A stretch of 64,000 nucleotides of DNA from Microbacterium sp. T2.11-28 (GTDB taxonomy: Bacteria; Actinomycetota; Actinomycetes; Actinomycetales; Microbacteriaceae). Positions 51,967 to 61,196 of this stretch are shown here, in pieces; position 1 is the first letter of the stretch, and the number at the start of each line of letters is the position of its first letter. The DNA lies in assembly GCF_950097975.1 (NCBI RefSeq), contig NZ_CATNHF010000012.1, positions 434,001 to 498,000 of the forward strand, given 5' to 3'. Made by a program: the position numbers and the translations under genes. Below the pieces are notes generated by a model that searched no databases, had not been told where the DNA came from, and saw only the letters and a program-made list of their open reading frames with translations.

Positions 51967-52854
51967 TCAGCCCTTGACGGCCCCGGTGAGGCCGCCGACG
52001 ATGCGGCGCTCGAAGAGGCTGAAGAACACGAGCGCGGGGATCATCGACAGCGAGGTGAAGGCGAGCACCTTGGCGGTGTCGACCGAGTACTGCGATGAGA
52101 AGGCCTGCACCCCGAGGGGCAGCGTGTAGCTGGCCTCGTTGTTGAGGATGAACAGCGGCAGGAGGTAGCTGTTCCAGCTGCCGATGAACGCGAGGATGCC
52201 GACGGTGATCACGCCCGGCACCGACAGCGGCAGCACCATGCGCCAGAAGAAGCCGAGCCGGCTGCAGCCGTCGATGAACGCGGCCTCCTGGATCTCGTCG
52301 GGGATCGCCCGCAGGAACGGCACCAGGATGATGATGGTCGTCGGGAGGGCGAAGGCGATCTGCGGGAGGATGATGCCGCCGAGCGAGTTCATGAGCCCGA
52401 GGTCGCGGATCACGATGTACAGCGGCGTGATCGCGACGGTGATGGGGAACATGAGGCCCGCGGCGAACAGCGCGTAGAGCGCGCCGCGCCCGCGGAAGCG
52501 GTAGCGGGCGATGACGTAGCTGGCCATGAGCCCGAGCGCCACGACGCCGGCGGTGGTCGCGGTGGCCGTGATCACCGAGTTCAGCACCTGGTTCCAGAAC
52601 TGCGGTCCCGTGAGCACCGTCAGGTAGTTCTCGATGTTCCACGGGTCGGGCCAGCCCGCCGGGTCGACGGTGATCTGGGAGTTGCTGCGGAACCCGCCGA
52701 TGATGATGTACAGCACCGGCGCGAGCATGAGCGCGATGACCACGAGGGCCACGAAGTAGACGACGGGGTTGCCCCAGGGGAGCTTCTCCCGGCGGCCGCG
52801 ACGCCCTCGGGGGGTGACGACGGCGACGGTGGCGGGTGCGGCGACGGCGGTCAT
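51967..52854 (-). CDS. carbohydrate ABC importer permease, MalG type
   Basis: 295 residues, six membrane segments. The EAA loop EIQEAAFIDGCSRLGFFWRMVLPLSVPG binds the ATPase. The sequence GTLPLGVQAFSS-like region near the C-terminus and the short tail are typical of CUT1 second permeases. It overlaps the first permease by 4 bp (ATGA), and the GH3 gene follows 69 bp downstream. No ATPase gene is in the cluster, so a shared MsiK-type ATPase is expected elsewhere. Confidence 0.93.
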   Translation of the reverse strand: MTAVAAPATVAVVTPRGRRGRREKLPWGNPVVYFVALVVIALMLAPVLYIIIGGFRSNSQITVDPAGWPDPWNIENYLTVLTGPQFWNQVLNSVITATATTAGVVALGLMASYVIARYRFRGRGALYALFAAGLMFPITVAITPLYIVIRDLGLMNSLGGIILPQIAFALPTTIIILVPFLRAIPDEIQEAAFIDGCSRLGFFWRMVLPLSVPGVITVGILAFIGSWNSYLLPLFILNNEASYTLPLGVQAFSSQYSVDTAKVLAFTSLSMIPALVFFSLFERRIVGGLTGAVKG

Positions 52855-53870
52855 CGGCCCTTCTTCCCTTCCGTGAGGGCGCCTTCGGTGTCCCGGCGGA
52901 GCACGAAGCGCTGATAGATGAGCGCGACGATCAGCGAGATCACGAAGATCACCACGGCGACGGCGTTGCCGTAGCCGAAGTTGCCGGCGTTGCGTCCGTT
53001 GACGACCATGTAGGTCGCCATCGTCGAGGTGCCGGCGGTGGAGGCGACGTACTGTCCCCAGATGATGTAGACGAGGTCAAACAGCTGCAGCGCCCCGATG
53101 ATCGAGAGGAACGCCCAGATCCGCAGGGTCGGTGCCAGCAGCGGCAGCGTGATGCGCCAGTGGGTCTGCCAGTAGCCGGCGCCGTCGAGGGCGGCGGCCT
53201 CGTAGAGCTCCTCCGGGATGCCCTGGAGTCCCGCGAGGAAGAGGATCACCGCGAACCCGACGTACTTCCACGTGAGGATCGCCATGAGGGTCCAGATCGC
53301 GATGGACGGATCGGAGATCCAGTCCTGGGCCAGGTTCCCCAGTCCGAGGTCCTGCAGGAGCCCGTTGAGCGCGCCCTGGGTCTGCAGCATGAGGCCGAAG
53401 CCGGTGCCGACGACGACCTCGGCGATGACGTAGGGCACGAAGATGAGCACCCGGATGAGGGACTGCCCGCGCATGCGCCGGTTGAGGAGGAGCGCGAGCA
53501 GCACCGCGACCGGTCCCTGGAGCACGATCGACGCGATGACGATGAAGCCGTTGTGGCCGAGCGCCTCGAGGAACGTGGGGTCGGTGATGATCGTCAGGTA
53601 GTTCTGGAGGCCGACGAAGTCGGTGGGCGGCCCGTAGCCCTGCCAGCGGAAGAAGCCGTAGTAGGCCGCCATCGCGACGGGGAAGATGACGAAGCCGAGG
53701 AAGATCAGCAGCGCCGGTCCGACGAGGAGGGCGATCTCCAGTCGGCCGGACCAGCCGATCCCTCGCGGACGGCGGCGCGGCGAGGGCGGGGGCGGCGTGT
53801 GGCCGCCCCCGCCGTGCTGCGCGAGATCCGTCTGCGGCGCGTGCGTCACAGATGTCTCGCTGAGGGTCAT
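52851..53870 (-). CDS. carbohydrate ABC importer permease, MalF type
   Basis: 339 residues. A Pro/His-rich cytoplasmic N-terminus (THAPQTDLAQHGGGGHTPPPPSPRRRP) precedes six or so membrane segments. The EAA loop is GIPEELYEAAALDGAGYWQTHWRITLPLLAP. CUT1 family first permease. It starts at ATG 53870, 8 bp after the binding-protein stop, and its stop overlaps the MalG-type permease start. Confidence 0.93.
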   Translation of the reverse strand: MTLSETSVTHAPQTDLAQHGGGGHTPPPPSPRRRPRGIGWSGRLEIALLVGPALLIFLGFVIFPVAMAAYYGFFRWQGYGPPTDFVGLQNYLTIITDPTFLEALGHNGFIVIASIVLQGPVAVLLALLLNRRMRGQSLIRVLIFVPYVIAEVVVGTGFGLMLQTQGALNGLLQDLGLGNLAQDWISDPSIAIWTLMAILTWKYVGFAVILFLAGLQGIPEELYEAAALDGAGYWQTHWRITLPLLAPTLRIWAFLSIIGALQLFDLVYIIWGQYVASTAGTSTMATYMVVNGRNAGNFGYGNAVAVVIFVISLIVALIYQRFVLRRDTEGALTEGKKGR

Positions 53871-53878
53871 GATGCCCG

Positions 53879-55168
53879 TCAGCCCTTCTTGGCCGCGTCG
53901 GCGACCGACTGCATCATCTGCTCGGGCGTGCTCTTGCCGGCGAGCAGGTCGACGACGGCGACGTTGAGCGCGTTGCCGACGTTCTGGCCGAGCACCGTGT
54001 CGAGCCACTGCGAGACGAACGGCGCCTTGTTGTAGGCCTCGAGCACCTGCTGCAGGTACTCCTCCTGCACCGCGCTCTGGGCGACCGTGTTGACCGGCGG
54101 GGCGCTGAACGCCTCGTAGTAGGCCTTCTGCTGGTCGGCGGAGGCGACGAAGTTCAGGAAGTCGGCGCACTCCTTGGGCGCCTTGGCCGAGCACGAGTAC
54201 CCGTCGACGCCGCCCATCATCGAGCCGGGCTCACCGGCGCCGCCGGACAGCTCCGGGAACGGGAACCAGGCGAGGTCGGGAAGGGGCTGCTCGTCGGGCG
54301 TCAGCGAGGCGATCACACCGGGATCCCACGCACCCATGAGCTCCATGGCGGCCTGGTGGTTGGCGACCAGGCCCGCGGAGCTTCCGGCGCCCTGCTGGGC
54401 GGAGGTGGTGAGGAAGCCCTCGTTGAACGGCTCGATGGCCGCGAAGTCGGCGAGGTCCTGCGCCGCCTTCAGCCAGCACGCGTCGCTGAAGTCCTTCGAG
54501 TCGCCGGTGGCCTCGATGGTCGCCGGGCTGCACTCGCGCAGCGCGAAGTTGTAGTACCAGTGCGCAGCGGGCCAGGCGTCCTTGGCGCCGAGGGCGATGG
54601 GGGCGATGCCGGCGTCCTTGAGGGAGCCGACGACGTCCTTGAGCTCGTCGACGGTGGTGGGCGTCGTGGTGATGCCGGCCTCCTCGAAGAGGTCGGACGC
54701 GTACCAGAAGCCCGACGGGAGCACGGCCAGGGGCATGGCCCAGACCTTGTCCTGGTAGGTCTCGGCCTTGAACGACCCCTCGGAGATCTCGCTGCGGGCG
54801 GTGTCGCTGATGAGGTCGGTGAGGTCCATGAGCTGTCCGGCCTGGACCATGGCGGTCATCTTGCCGCCGCCGCGCTGGAGGAAGATGTCGGGTGGGTCGC
54901 CGGCGTTGAGCGCGGTCTGCAGCTTGCCGTCCATGTCCTCGTTCTGCACGGACTGCATCGTGATCGTGACGTTGTCGTTCTCCGCCTCGAAGGCGGCGAT
55001 CGCGTTCTTCCAGAACTCCTGTCCGGGACCGGTGGTGGAGTTCTGCCAGAGCGTCATCTCCACCGGACCGCCCTCGGCGGCCGGTTCACCCCCGCCGCCG
55101 CAGGCGCTGAGCGCGAGCGAGCCGGCGATCAGGAGCGAGGCCCCGGCCAGGATCTTGTGGGCTTTCAT
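53879..55168 (-). CDS. sugar ABC importer substrate-binding lipoprotein
   Basis: 429 residues from ATG 55168. The signal peptide MKAHKILAGASLLIAGSLALSAC ends in the lipobox LSAC. The mature protein is a family-1 solute-binding protein (VEMTLWQNSTTGPGQEFWKNAIAAFEAENDNVTITM, LQTALNAGDPPDIFLQRGGG, GGVDGYSCSAKAPKECADFLNFV). It probably captures xylo- or arabino-oligosaccharides, judged by the GH3, GH51 and xyl genes around. AGGAATCAC precedes the ATG. The minus-strand promoter likely uses TTGACA at 55252-55247. Confidence 0.93.
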   Translation of the reverse strand: MKAHKILAGASLLIAGSLALSACGGGGEPAAEGGPVEMTLWQNSTTGPGQEFWKNAIAAFEAENDNVTITMQSVQNEDMDGKLQTALNAGDPPDIFLQRGGGKMTAMVQAGQLMDLTDLISDTARSEISEGSFKAETYQDKVWAMPLAVLPSGFWYASDLFEEAGITTTPTTVDELKDVVGSLKDAGIAPIALGAKDAWPAAHWYYNFALRECSPATIEATGDSKDFSDACWLKAAQDLADFAAIEPFNEGFLTTSAQQGAGSSAGLVANHQAAMELMGAWDPGVIASLTPDEQPLPDLAWFPFPELSGGAGEPGSMMGGVDGYSCSAKAPKECADFLNFVASADQQKAYYEAFSAPPVNTVAQSAVQEEYLQQVLEAYNKAPFVSQWLDTVLGQNVGNALNVAVVDLLAGKSTPEQMMQSVADAAKKG

Positions 55169-55246
55169 GTGATTCCTGTTCTCTTCGTCGAGTCGGCATC
55201 CCGGCGGTGCGGCCGGTTGCATAAGTTTCTAAACACAACAAAACGG

Positions 55247-55286
55247 TGTCAAACGTTTTCGAAACCGTTTTCCAGCCGGCTATCCT
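55247..55286. promoter_or_regulatory. divergent promoter and LacI operators of the sugar ABC / lacI pair
   Basis: AAACGTTT (55251-55258) is self-complementary and GAAACCGTTTTC (55261-55272) is a near-palindrome of the GAAANCGNTTTC kind that LacI proteins bind. TATCCT (55281-55286) ends 6 nt before the lacI ATG. TGTCAA at 55247-55252 reads TTGACA on the minus strand, a good -35 for the binding-protein gene. The operators cover both promoters. Confidence 0.65.
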
Positions 55287-55292
55287 GGCGAC

Positions 55293-56351
55293 ATGACCCA
55301 GCGGCGACCGACGATCCACGATGTCGCCGCGCGCGCAGGCGTCTCGGTGGCCACGGTCTCCAAGGCCATGAACGGCCGCTACGGCGTGGCGACGGAGACC
55401 GCCGACAGGGTGCTTCGCGCCGTCGCCGAGCTCGGCTACGAGTCCAGCCTCATCGCCAGCAGCATGCGCTCGCGCCGCACCGGGGTCATCGGCGTGCTGG
55501 TCGCCGACTTCGAGCCCTTCAGTGCCGAGGTGCTCAAGGGCGTGGGCGAGGCGCTGCGCGACTCCCGCTACGACCTCCTCGCCTACACCGGCTCCCGCGG
55601 CGACGACGACGGCTGGGAGCGCCGCTCGCTGTCGCGCCTGAGTGGCACGCTCATCGACGGCGCCATCATGGTGACCCCCACGGTGGTCAACGTCAGCACC
55701 GAGGTGCCGCTCGTGGCCGTCGACCCCCACGCCGGGCCGGCCGACCTGCCCATCGTCGAGTGCGACAGCTTCGGCGGGGCCCGGGAGGCGACGCGCTACC
55801 TCATCGAGCTCGGGCACCGGCGCATCGGCTACATCGCAGGGCGGGCCGACCTGCGCTCCTCGATCGCGCGCGACGCGGGCTACCGCCGCGCGCTCGCCGA
55901 CGCCGGGATCCCGTTCGATCCCGCGTACGTCGGCGCGGGCCGCTATCAGGAGTCGACCGCGCGGGAGGTCGCGATCGACATGCTCTCGACCGCCGATCGG
56001 CCCACCGCGATCTTCGCCGCGAACGACATCTCCGCGCTCGCGATCCTGCAGGTCGCGGCGGACCTGGGGCTCGAGGTGCCGCGGGATCTGTCGATCGTCG
56101 GGTTCGACGACATCCCCGAGGCCACCCGGCACGCGCCGGCGCTCACGACGGTCCGTCAGCCCATGGGACGGCTGGGCGCGGAGGCGGCAGGCATGCTGCT
56201 CGCGCTGCTGCGGGGGGAGGAGCCGGAGGTCACCCACCTGCGGCTTCCGACCAAGCTCATCCCTCGCGCGACGACGGCTCCGCCGGCGACGACGACCCGG
56301 CCGAGCTCGGTGATCCGCTCGAGCTCAGGGGGTCGCGCAGCAGCTCGCTGA
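55293..56351 (+). CDS. LacI family transcriptional regulator
   Basis: 352 residues. The helix-turn-helix TIHDVAARAGVSVATVSKAMNGRYGVATETADRVLRAVAELGY is followed by a sensor domain with GVLVADFEPFSAEVLKGVGEAL, GHRRIGYIAGRADLRSS, IFAANDISALAILQVAADLGL and IVGFDDIPEATRHAPALTTVRQP. The normal end would be near LPTKLIPRATT. About 25 extra, low-complexity Thr/Ser/Arg residues follow and run 95 bp into the antisense ROK gene. The mRNA seems leaderless. It probably controls the divergent sugar importer and itself. Confidence 0.9.
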   Translation: MTQRRPTIHDVAARAGVSVATVSKAMNGRYGVATETADRVLRAVAELGYESSLIASSMRSRRTGVIGVLVADFEPFSAEVLKGVGEALRDSRYDLLAYTGSRGDDDGWERRSLSRLSGTLIDGAIMVTPTVVNVSTEVPLVAVDPHAGPADLPIVECDSFGGAREATRYLIELGHRRIGYIAGRADLRSSIARDAGYRRALADAGIPFDPAYVGAGRYQESTAREVAIDMLSTADRPTAIFAANDISALAILQVAADLGLEVPRDLSIVGFDDIPEATRHAPALTTVRQPMGRLGAEAAGMLLALLRGEEPEVTHLRLPTKLIPRATTAPPATTTRPSSVIRSSSGGRAAAR

Positions 56352-57483
56352 AGGCGGCCTCCGCGGCGCCGATGAGCAGCCGATCCTCGCCCAGTGCGGC
56401 GGGCAGCAGCGCGACGTCGGCCGCGTTCGCGGGCATCGACTGGGCGCGCACGAGGTCGGTGAGCTCGGGCAGGTCCCAGGTCGCGAGGGTCGCGAGGAAG
56501 CCGCCGAGCACGACCACCTGCGGGTTGAGCACGTTCACGGCGTTGGCGAGCGCGGTGGAGAGGATGCGGCGCTGACGCGCCACCTCGTCGCCGACGATGG
56601 CCGAGGCGTCCGCCTGGGCGGCCTCGGCCAGCGCGGCGGCGAGCGTCGGCTCGTCGGCGCCGGCGAGACCGACGGCCTCCAGCAGCCGCGACCGGCTCAC
56701 TTCGTCCTCCAGCACGCCTCCCGGGGCGCGGCGGTCGGCGGCGTCGGCGATGCCCGGCCGGTTCTGGCCGAACTCGCCCGCGTAGCCGCCGGCACCGGTC
56801 ACCGGCATCCCGTTGACGATGAGTCCGCCGCCGATGCCGCTCGCGCCGCCGTTGAGGTAGACCGCGTCGTCGACTCCGACGGCGGCGCCGAACAGGTGCT
56901 CGGCGAGCGCCCCGAGGCTCGCGTCGTTGGCGACGAAGGCGGTGAGGCCGGTCGCCGCCTGGAAGAGGTCGCCGAGAGGGGCGTCGGTCCAGCCGAGGTG
57001 CGGAGCCTCGCGCACGAGGCCGTCGACGCGGCGCACGAGGCCGGGCACGGCCACGCCGATGGCGACGATCCGGGCGGCGGCGAGGTCGCCGTCACGCCAC
57101 GCGGCGAGCTGGGCGGTGGTGAGCGCGACGGTGCTCTCGGGCGTCGGCGGCTCGGGCACCTCGATGCGCGCGCGGGCGGCGATCCGGCGATCCAGCCCCA
57201 CCGCCGCGACGGTGACGGCGTCGACCTCCGGGTTCACGGCCAGGGCGAGCACCGTGGGGTCGGCGGCGACCATCGGCGACGGCCGTCCCACCCGCCGGCT
57301 CGGGTCGGGCGCGCGCTCAATGACGAGGCCCTCGCCGACGAGCTCGGCGACGAGGTCGGCGATCGTGGAGCGATTGAGCCCGGTCGCCTCCGTGAGTGCG
57401 GCGCGCGAGATCGGCCCGCTGTGGTGCACGAGGTGCAGCAGCCGGGCGAGGTTGGCCTGGCGAACGCCCACCGTCTCACGCAC
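56257..57483 (-). CDS. xylR: ROK family repressor, XylR-like
   Basis: 408 residues from GTG 57483. The N-terminal winged helix (VRQANLARLLHLVHHSGPISRAALTEATGLNRSTIADLVAEL) is typical of ROK repressors. The sugar-kinase-like domain has AVGVAVPGLV, FVANDASLGALAEHLFG, GASGIGGGLIVNG and GAGGYAGEFGQ; the CxCGxxGC zinc motif of most ROK proteins is not seen, with ADRRAPGGVLED at that place. It is divergent from xylA and probably represses xylAB until xylose binds. Its 3' end overlaps the lacI gene. Confidence 0.88.
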   Translation of the reverse strand: MRETVGVRQANLARLLHLVHHSGPISRAALTEATGLNRSTIADLVAELVGEGLVIERAPDPSRRVGRPSPMVAADPTVLALAVNPEVDAVTVAAVGLDRRIAARARIEVPEPPTPESTVALTTAQLAAWRDGDLAAARIVAIGVAVPGLVRRVDGLVREAPHLGWTDAPLGDLFQAATGLTAFVANDASLGALAEHLFGAAVGVDDAVYLNGGASGIGGGLIVNGMPVTGAGGYAGEFGQNRPGIADAADRRAPGGVLEDEVSRSRLLEAVGLAGADEPTLAAALAEAAQADASAIVGDEVARQRRILSTALANAVNVLNPQVVVLGGFLATLATWDLPELTDLVRAQSMPANAADVALLPAALGEDRLLIGAAEAAFSELLRDPLSSSGSPSSAGSSSPAEPSSREG

Positions 57484-57604
57484 TCGTCCACTGTAGAGCC
57501 CGGGCGGCTTTTGTTGCGCTGATTCCGAAATGCGCTGCCCGCGGGCGAGGCGGGCGACGATCATCCGGCGTCTGCCACTGGACGGGCACGGGCCGCGGGT
57601 ATAG

Positions 57605-57619
57605 GTTGTAGACCACAAC
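57605..57619. promoter_or_regulatory. XylR-type operator upstream of xylA
   Basis: GTTGT-AGACC-ACAAC is a perfect inverted repeat with 5-bp arms, 30 bp before the xylA start codon, overlapping TATAGG (57599-57604), a possible -10. The position fits repression of xylA by the divergent ROK protein. Confidence 0.6.
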
Positions 57620-57649
57620 AATTCCCCGCACGTCGCGCAAAGGAGCGTC

Positions 57650-58840
57650 ATGCCCATCTCTCCCACCCCGGCCGACCGGTTCACCTTCGGGCTCTGGACC
57701 GTCGGATACAACGGCACCGACCCGTTCGGCGGCCCCACCCGTCCCGCCCTCGACGTCGTCCACGTCGTCGAGAAGCTGGCGGAGCTCGGCGCCTACGGCC
57801 TCACCTTCCACGACGACGACCTCTTCGCCTTCGGCTCGTCCGAAGCCGAGCGCCAGTCGCAGATCGACCGACTGAAGGGCGCGCTCGCCGACACCGGCCT
57901 CACCATCCCCATGGTGACCACGAACCTCTTCAGCGCGCCCGTGTTCAAGGACGGGGGCTTCACCTCCAACGACCGCGACGTCCGCCGGTTCGCCATCCGC
58001 AAGGTGCTGCGGCAGATCGACCTCGGCGCCGAGCTCGGTGCGCAGACCTTCGTCATGTGGGGCGGCCGCGAGGGCGCCGAGTACGACTCGGCGAAGGACG
58101 TCCAGGCGGCGCTGGAGCGCTACCGCGAGGCGGTCAACTTCCTCGGCGACTACGTGGTCAGCAAGGGGTACGACCTGCGCTTCGCCATCGAGCCCAAGCC
58201 GAACGAGCCGCGCGGCGACATTCTCCTGCCCACGGTCGGACACGCCCTGGCGTTCATCGACTCCCTCGAGCGCCCCGAGATGGTCGGCCTCAACCCCGAG
58301 GTCGGGCACGAGCAGATGGCGGGGCTGAACTTCGCCGCCGGGATCGCGCAGGCGCTGTACCACGGCAAGCTCTTCCACATCGACCTCAACGGCCAGCGCG
58401 GGATCAAGTACGACCAGGACCTCGTGTTCGGTCACGGCGACCTGCACAACGCCTTCGCGCTCGTCGACCTCCTCGAGCACGGCGGCCCGCAGGGCGGTCC
58501 GGCCTACACGGGTCCGCGGCACTTCGACTACAAGCCGAGCCGCACCGAGGACGAGACGGGCGTGTGGGAGTCCGCCGCCGCGAACATGCGCACCTACCTG
58601 CTCCTCAAGGAGCGCGCCGCGGCCTTCCGCGCCGACCCCGAGGTGCAGGAGGCGCTCGTCGCCGCGCGCGTCGCCGAGCTGTCGCAGCCGACCTTCGGCG
58701 AGGGCGAGACGTACGACGACTTCGTCGCCGACCGCTCCGCCTACGAGGACTTCGACGCCGACGCCTACCTCGGCGGCAAGGGGTTCGGCTTCGTCCGCCT
58801 GCAGCAGCTCGCGACCGAGCACCTGCTCGGCGCGCGCTGA
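57650..58840 (+). CDS. xylA: xylose isomerase
   Basis: 396 residues, the short class-I (actinobacterial) type. It interconverts D-xylose and D-xylulose with two divalent metals. [28 protein letters not shown] (catalytic His), [24 protein letters not shown] (metal-1 Glu), [12 protein letters not shown] and [17 protein letters not shown] (metal-2 Asp and His) are all present. AAAGGAGCGTC precedes ATG 57650. xylB follows 97 bp downstream in the same direction. Confidence 0.97.
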   Translation: MPISPTPADRFTFGLWTVGYNGTDPFGGPTRPALDVVHVVEKLAELGAYGLTFHDDDLFAFGSSEAERQSQIDRLKGALADTGLTIPMVTTNLFSAPVFKDGGFTSNDRDVRRFAIRKVLRQIDLGAELGAQTFVMWGGREGAEYDSAKDVQAALERYREAVNFLGDYVVSKGYDLRFAIEPKPNEPRGDILLPTVGHALAFIDSLERPEMVGLNPEVGHEQMAGLNFAAGIAQALYHGKLFHIDLNGQRGIKYDQDLVFGHGDLHNAFALVDLLEHGGPQGGPAYTGPRHFDYKPSRTEDETGVWESAAANMRTYLLLKERAAAFRADPEVQEALVAARVAELSQPTFGEGETYDDFVADRSAYEDFDADAYLGGKGFGFVRLQQLATEHLLGAR

Positions 58841-58937
58841 TCGGCCGCCGCCGCACCGCCGCAGCGCCCTCGGCGCCGGGACGACCTCTCGGCGCCGAGA
58901 CGCGCGCGCGGCAGTCAGAACACGGAAGGATGCCGCC

Positions 58938-60245
58938 ATGGCACTCGTGATGGGCGTCGACAGCTCGACGCAGTCGTGCAAGGTCGTGATCGTCGATACG
59001 GACACGGGAGCGATCGTCCGCGAGGGGCGCGCGTCGCACCCCGACGGGACGAGCGTCGACCCCGAGGCGTGGTGGACGGCGCTGCAGACGGCGATCGCCG
59101 CTGCCGGCGGCATGGATGACGTCGCCGCGTGGTCGATCGGCGGGCAGCAGCACGGCATGGTCGCCCTCGACGCGCAGGGTCGCGTCGTGCGAGACGCGCT
59201 GCTGTGGAACGACACGCGTTCGGCCGGCGCCGCCGCCGACCTGATCGCCGAGTTCGGCGCCGACGCGCTCGCGCGTCGCACCGGGCTCGTGCCGGTGGCG
59301 TCGTTCACGATCACCAAGCTGCGCTGGCTGCGCGACCACGAGCCCGACAACGCCGCGCGCGTGGCGGCGGTGGCGCTGCCCCACGACTGGCTGACCTGGC
59401 GCCTGCGCGGCTTCGGTCCCGTCGCGGACGGATCGGGGGAGACGGCGGAGGCGGCGCTGGACGAGCTCGTCACCGACCGCTCCGACGCATCCGGCACGGG
59501 GTACTGGAACCCCGCCGACGACGCGTACGACCGCGAGCTGCTCGTCGCGGCCCTCGGTCACGATGCGGTGCTGCCGCGCGTGCTCGGCCCGCGCGAGTCG
59601 GTCGCCGATTCCGCCGGCCGCCGCGTCGGCCCGGGCGCCGGTGACAACGCGGGTGCCGCCCTGGGCGTCGGCGCCGGTCTCGGCGACGTCGTCGTGTCGA
59701 TCGGCACGAGCGGCACCGTCTTCGCGATCAGCGCCGAACCGGTCCGCGACGTGTCCGGGACGGTGGCCGGCTTCGCCGACGCCGACGGGCACTTCCTCCC
59801 GATCGTCGTGACCCTCAACGCCGCGCGCGTGCTCGACGCCGTCGCTCGGCTCCTCGGCGTGGACCATGCCGAGCTGTCCCGTCTCGCGCTCGCCGCCGAG
59901 CCGGGCGCGGCGGGGCTGACGCTGGTGCCGTACTTCGAGGGCGAGCGCACTCCGAACCTGCCGGATGCCACGGCATCCCTCACCGGCATGACCCTCGCCT
60001 CGACGACGCGGGAGAACCTGGCGCGTGCGGCCGTGGAGGGCATGCTGCGGGGGCTCGGCGCCGGAGTGGACGCGCTGCGGGCGGCCGGCGTGCCGATCGA
60101 GCGGGCGCTGCTGATCGGCGGTGCCGCGCAGTCCGAGGCGGTCCGACGCGTCGCGCCCGACGTGCTCGGTGTGCCCGTCGAGGTGCCCGCGCCGGGCGAG
60201 TACGTCGCCCTGGGCGCCGCCCGGCAGGCCGCCTGGATGGTGTGA
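58938..60245 (+). CDS. xylB: xylulokinase
   Basis: 435 residues, FGGY family. It phosphorylates D-xylulose to xylulose 5-phosphate, feeding the pentose phosphate pathway. [17 protein letters not shown] (phosphate 1), [36 protein letters not shown], the catalytic Asp in [13 protein letters not shown], and [13 protein letters not shown] are seen. It is somewhat shorter than the roughly 480-residue norm. GGAAGGATGCC precedes ATG 58938. The inverted repeat at 60284 follows its end. Confidence 0.95.
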   Translation: MALVMGVDSSTQSCKVVIVDTDTGAIVREGRASHPDGTSVDPEAWWTALQTAIAAAGGMDDVAAWSIGGQQHGMVALDAQGRVVRDALLWNDTRSAGAAADLIAEFGADALARRTGLVPVASFTITKLRWLRDHEPDNAARVAAVALPHDWLTWRLRGFGPVADGSGETAEAALDELVTDRSDASGTGYWNPADDAYDRELLVAALGHDAVLPRVLGPRESVADSAGRRVGPGAGDNAGAALGVGAGLGDVVVSIGTSGTVFAISAEPVRDVSGTVAGFADADGHFLPIVVTLNAARVLDAVARLLGVDHAELSRLALAAEPGAAGLTLVPYFEGERTPNLPDATASLTGMTLASTTRENLARAAVEGMLRGLGAGVDALRAAGVPIERALLIGGAAQSEAVRRVAPDVLGVPVEVPAPGEYVALGAARQAAWMV

Positions 60246-60283
60246 CACCGGGGCGCCCCGGTCCCCGGGTCGAGGGTGGTCTC

Positions 60284-60364
60284 GTTTCGTCTCGCTGCGC
60301 TCGCTCAACGACCGAGCGTCCTTCCCCCGGTCGTTGAGCGAGGAGCGCAGCGACGAGACGAAAC
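60284..60364. terminator. large inverted repeat between convergent genes, likely bidirectional terminator
   Basis: The left arm (60284-60313) starts GTTTCGTCTCGCTGCG and ends CAACGACC. The right arm (60329-60364) starts GGTCGTTGAGCGAG and ends GAGACGAAAC. The arms are complementary along the whole 30 nt of the left one, apart from small insertions in the right. A 15-nt loop separates them. Similar GTTTCGTCTCGCTGCGC / GGTCGTTGAGCGAG repeats are dispersed in genomes of related actinobacteria. Confidence 0.85.
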
Positions 60365-60378
60365 GCCGCGCCCCCGCG

Positions 60379-61104
60379 TCAGAACGTCTCGGCGAAGGCG
60401 CGGAGGATGCGCACCGGCTCGGTGAGCGAGGCGGCCAGCACGCGTGCGGCGATCGCGTCGTAGTCCGACGCGGCGAAGTAGCCGTCGTCGCGGTACACGG
60501 CCATGCGCTCGGTGAAGGCCCGGCCGGTCGGCTCGGGGTGGAACTGCGTCGCGTAGAGGCGGTCGCCCACGCGGTACGCCTGCACGGGGCACGCCTCGTT
60601 CGTGGCGAGCAGCACCGCGCCCTCGGGCACGCGCCCGGTGCCCTCCTTGTGGGCGGTCAGCGCCGCGAACGTGTCGGCGAGCCCGCCGAAGAGCGGATCG
60701 GCGGCGGCGTCGGCGGTGAGCGACACGGTCGTCGGACCGGTGTCCTCCGGGTAGGCGCGGGTGACGTCGCCGCCGAGGGCGCGGGTCGCGACGCCGATGC
60801 CGAAGCAGGTGAACAGTGCGGCTACGGACCCGGCGGCGGCCTCCCGGGCGAGGCGGGCCAAGTCGGCTTCGAGCCGGCGCTGCACATCGGTCTTCGTCGA
60901 TTCGGGATCCGTGACGTTGAACGGGCTCCCGCCGACGACGACCCCCCGCCAGCGCTCGACGGCGTCCGTGGGAAGCGGCGCCGTGACGAGGTCCCAGCGC
61001 TCCAGTGACTGCTCGTCCAGCCTCATGGCGCTGCGGAACGACTCGTACTCGGCGGCGGCCGCACCCTGCTGCGGACGGACGCAGAGGTAGACGAGCGGGC
61101 GCAT
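60379..61104 (-). CDS. class I glutamine amidotransferase-like protein
   Basis: 241 residues. The nucleophile Cys lies in LFTCFGIGVATRALGG (usual pattern CxGxQ) and the His-Glu pair in YATQFHPEPTG. The opening MRPLVYLCVRPQQGAAAAEYESFRSAM is characteristic of stand-alone GATase homologues in actinobacteria. No synthetase partner is adjacent, so the ammonia acceptor, if any, is unknown. It may instead hydrolyse gamma-glutamyl compounds. Convergent with xylB. Confidence 0.85.
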   Translation of the reverse strand: MRPLVYLCVRPQQGAAAAEYESFRSAMRLDEQSLERWDLVTAPLPTDAVERWRGVVVGGSPFNVTDPESTKTDVQRRLEADLARLAREAAAGSVAALFTCFGIGVATRALGGDVTRAYPEDTGPTTVSLTADAAADPLFGGLADTFAALTAHKEGTGRVPEGAVLLATNEACPVQAYRVGDRLYATQFHPEPTGRAFTERMAVYRDDGYFAASDYDAIAARVLAASLTEPVRILRAFAETF

Positions 61105-61196
61105 GGCCCGAGTCTAGGCGGGGTCCGCGCACACGACCAGGAACGTGTCATCGCGGATGTATCAGGGGCGCTCTGGCCCGCTCTTCAAGATGTGGC

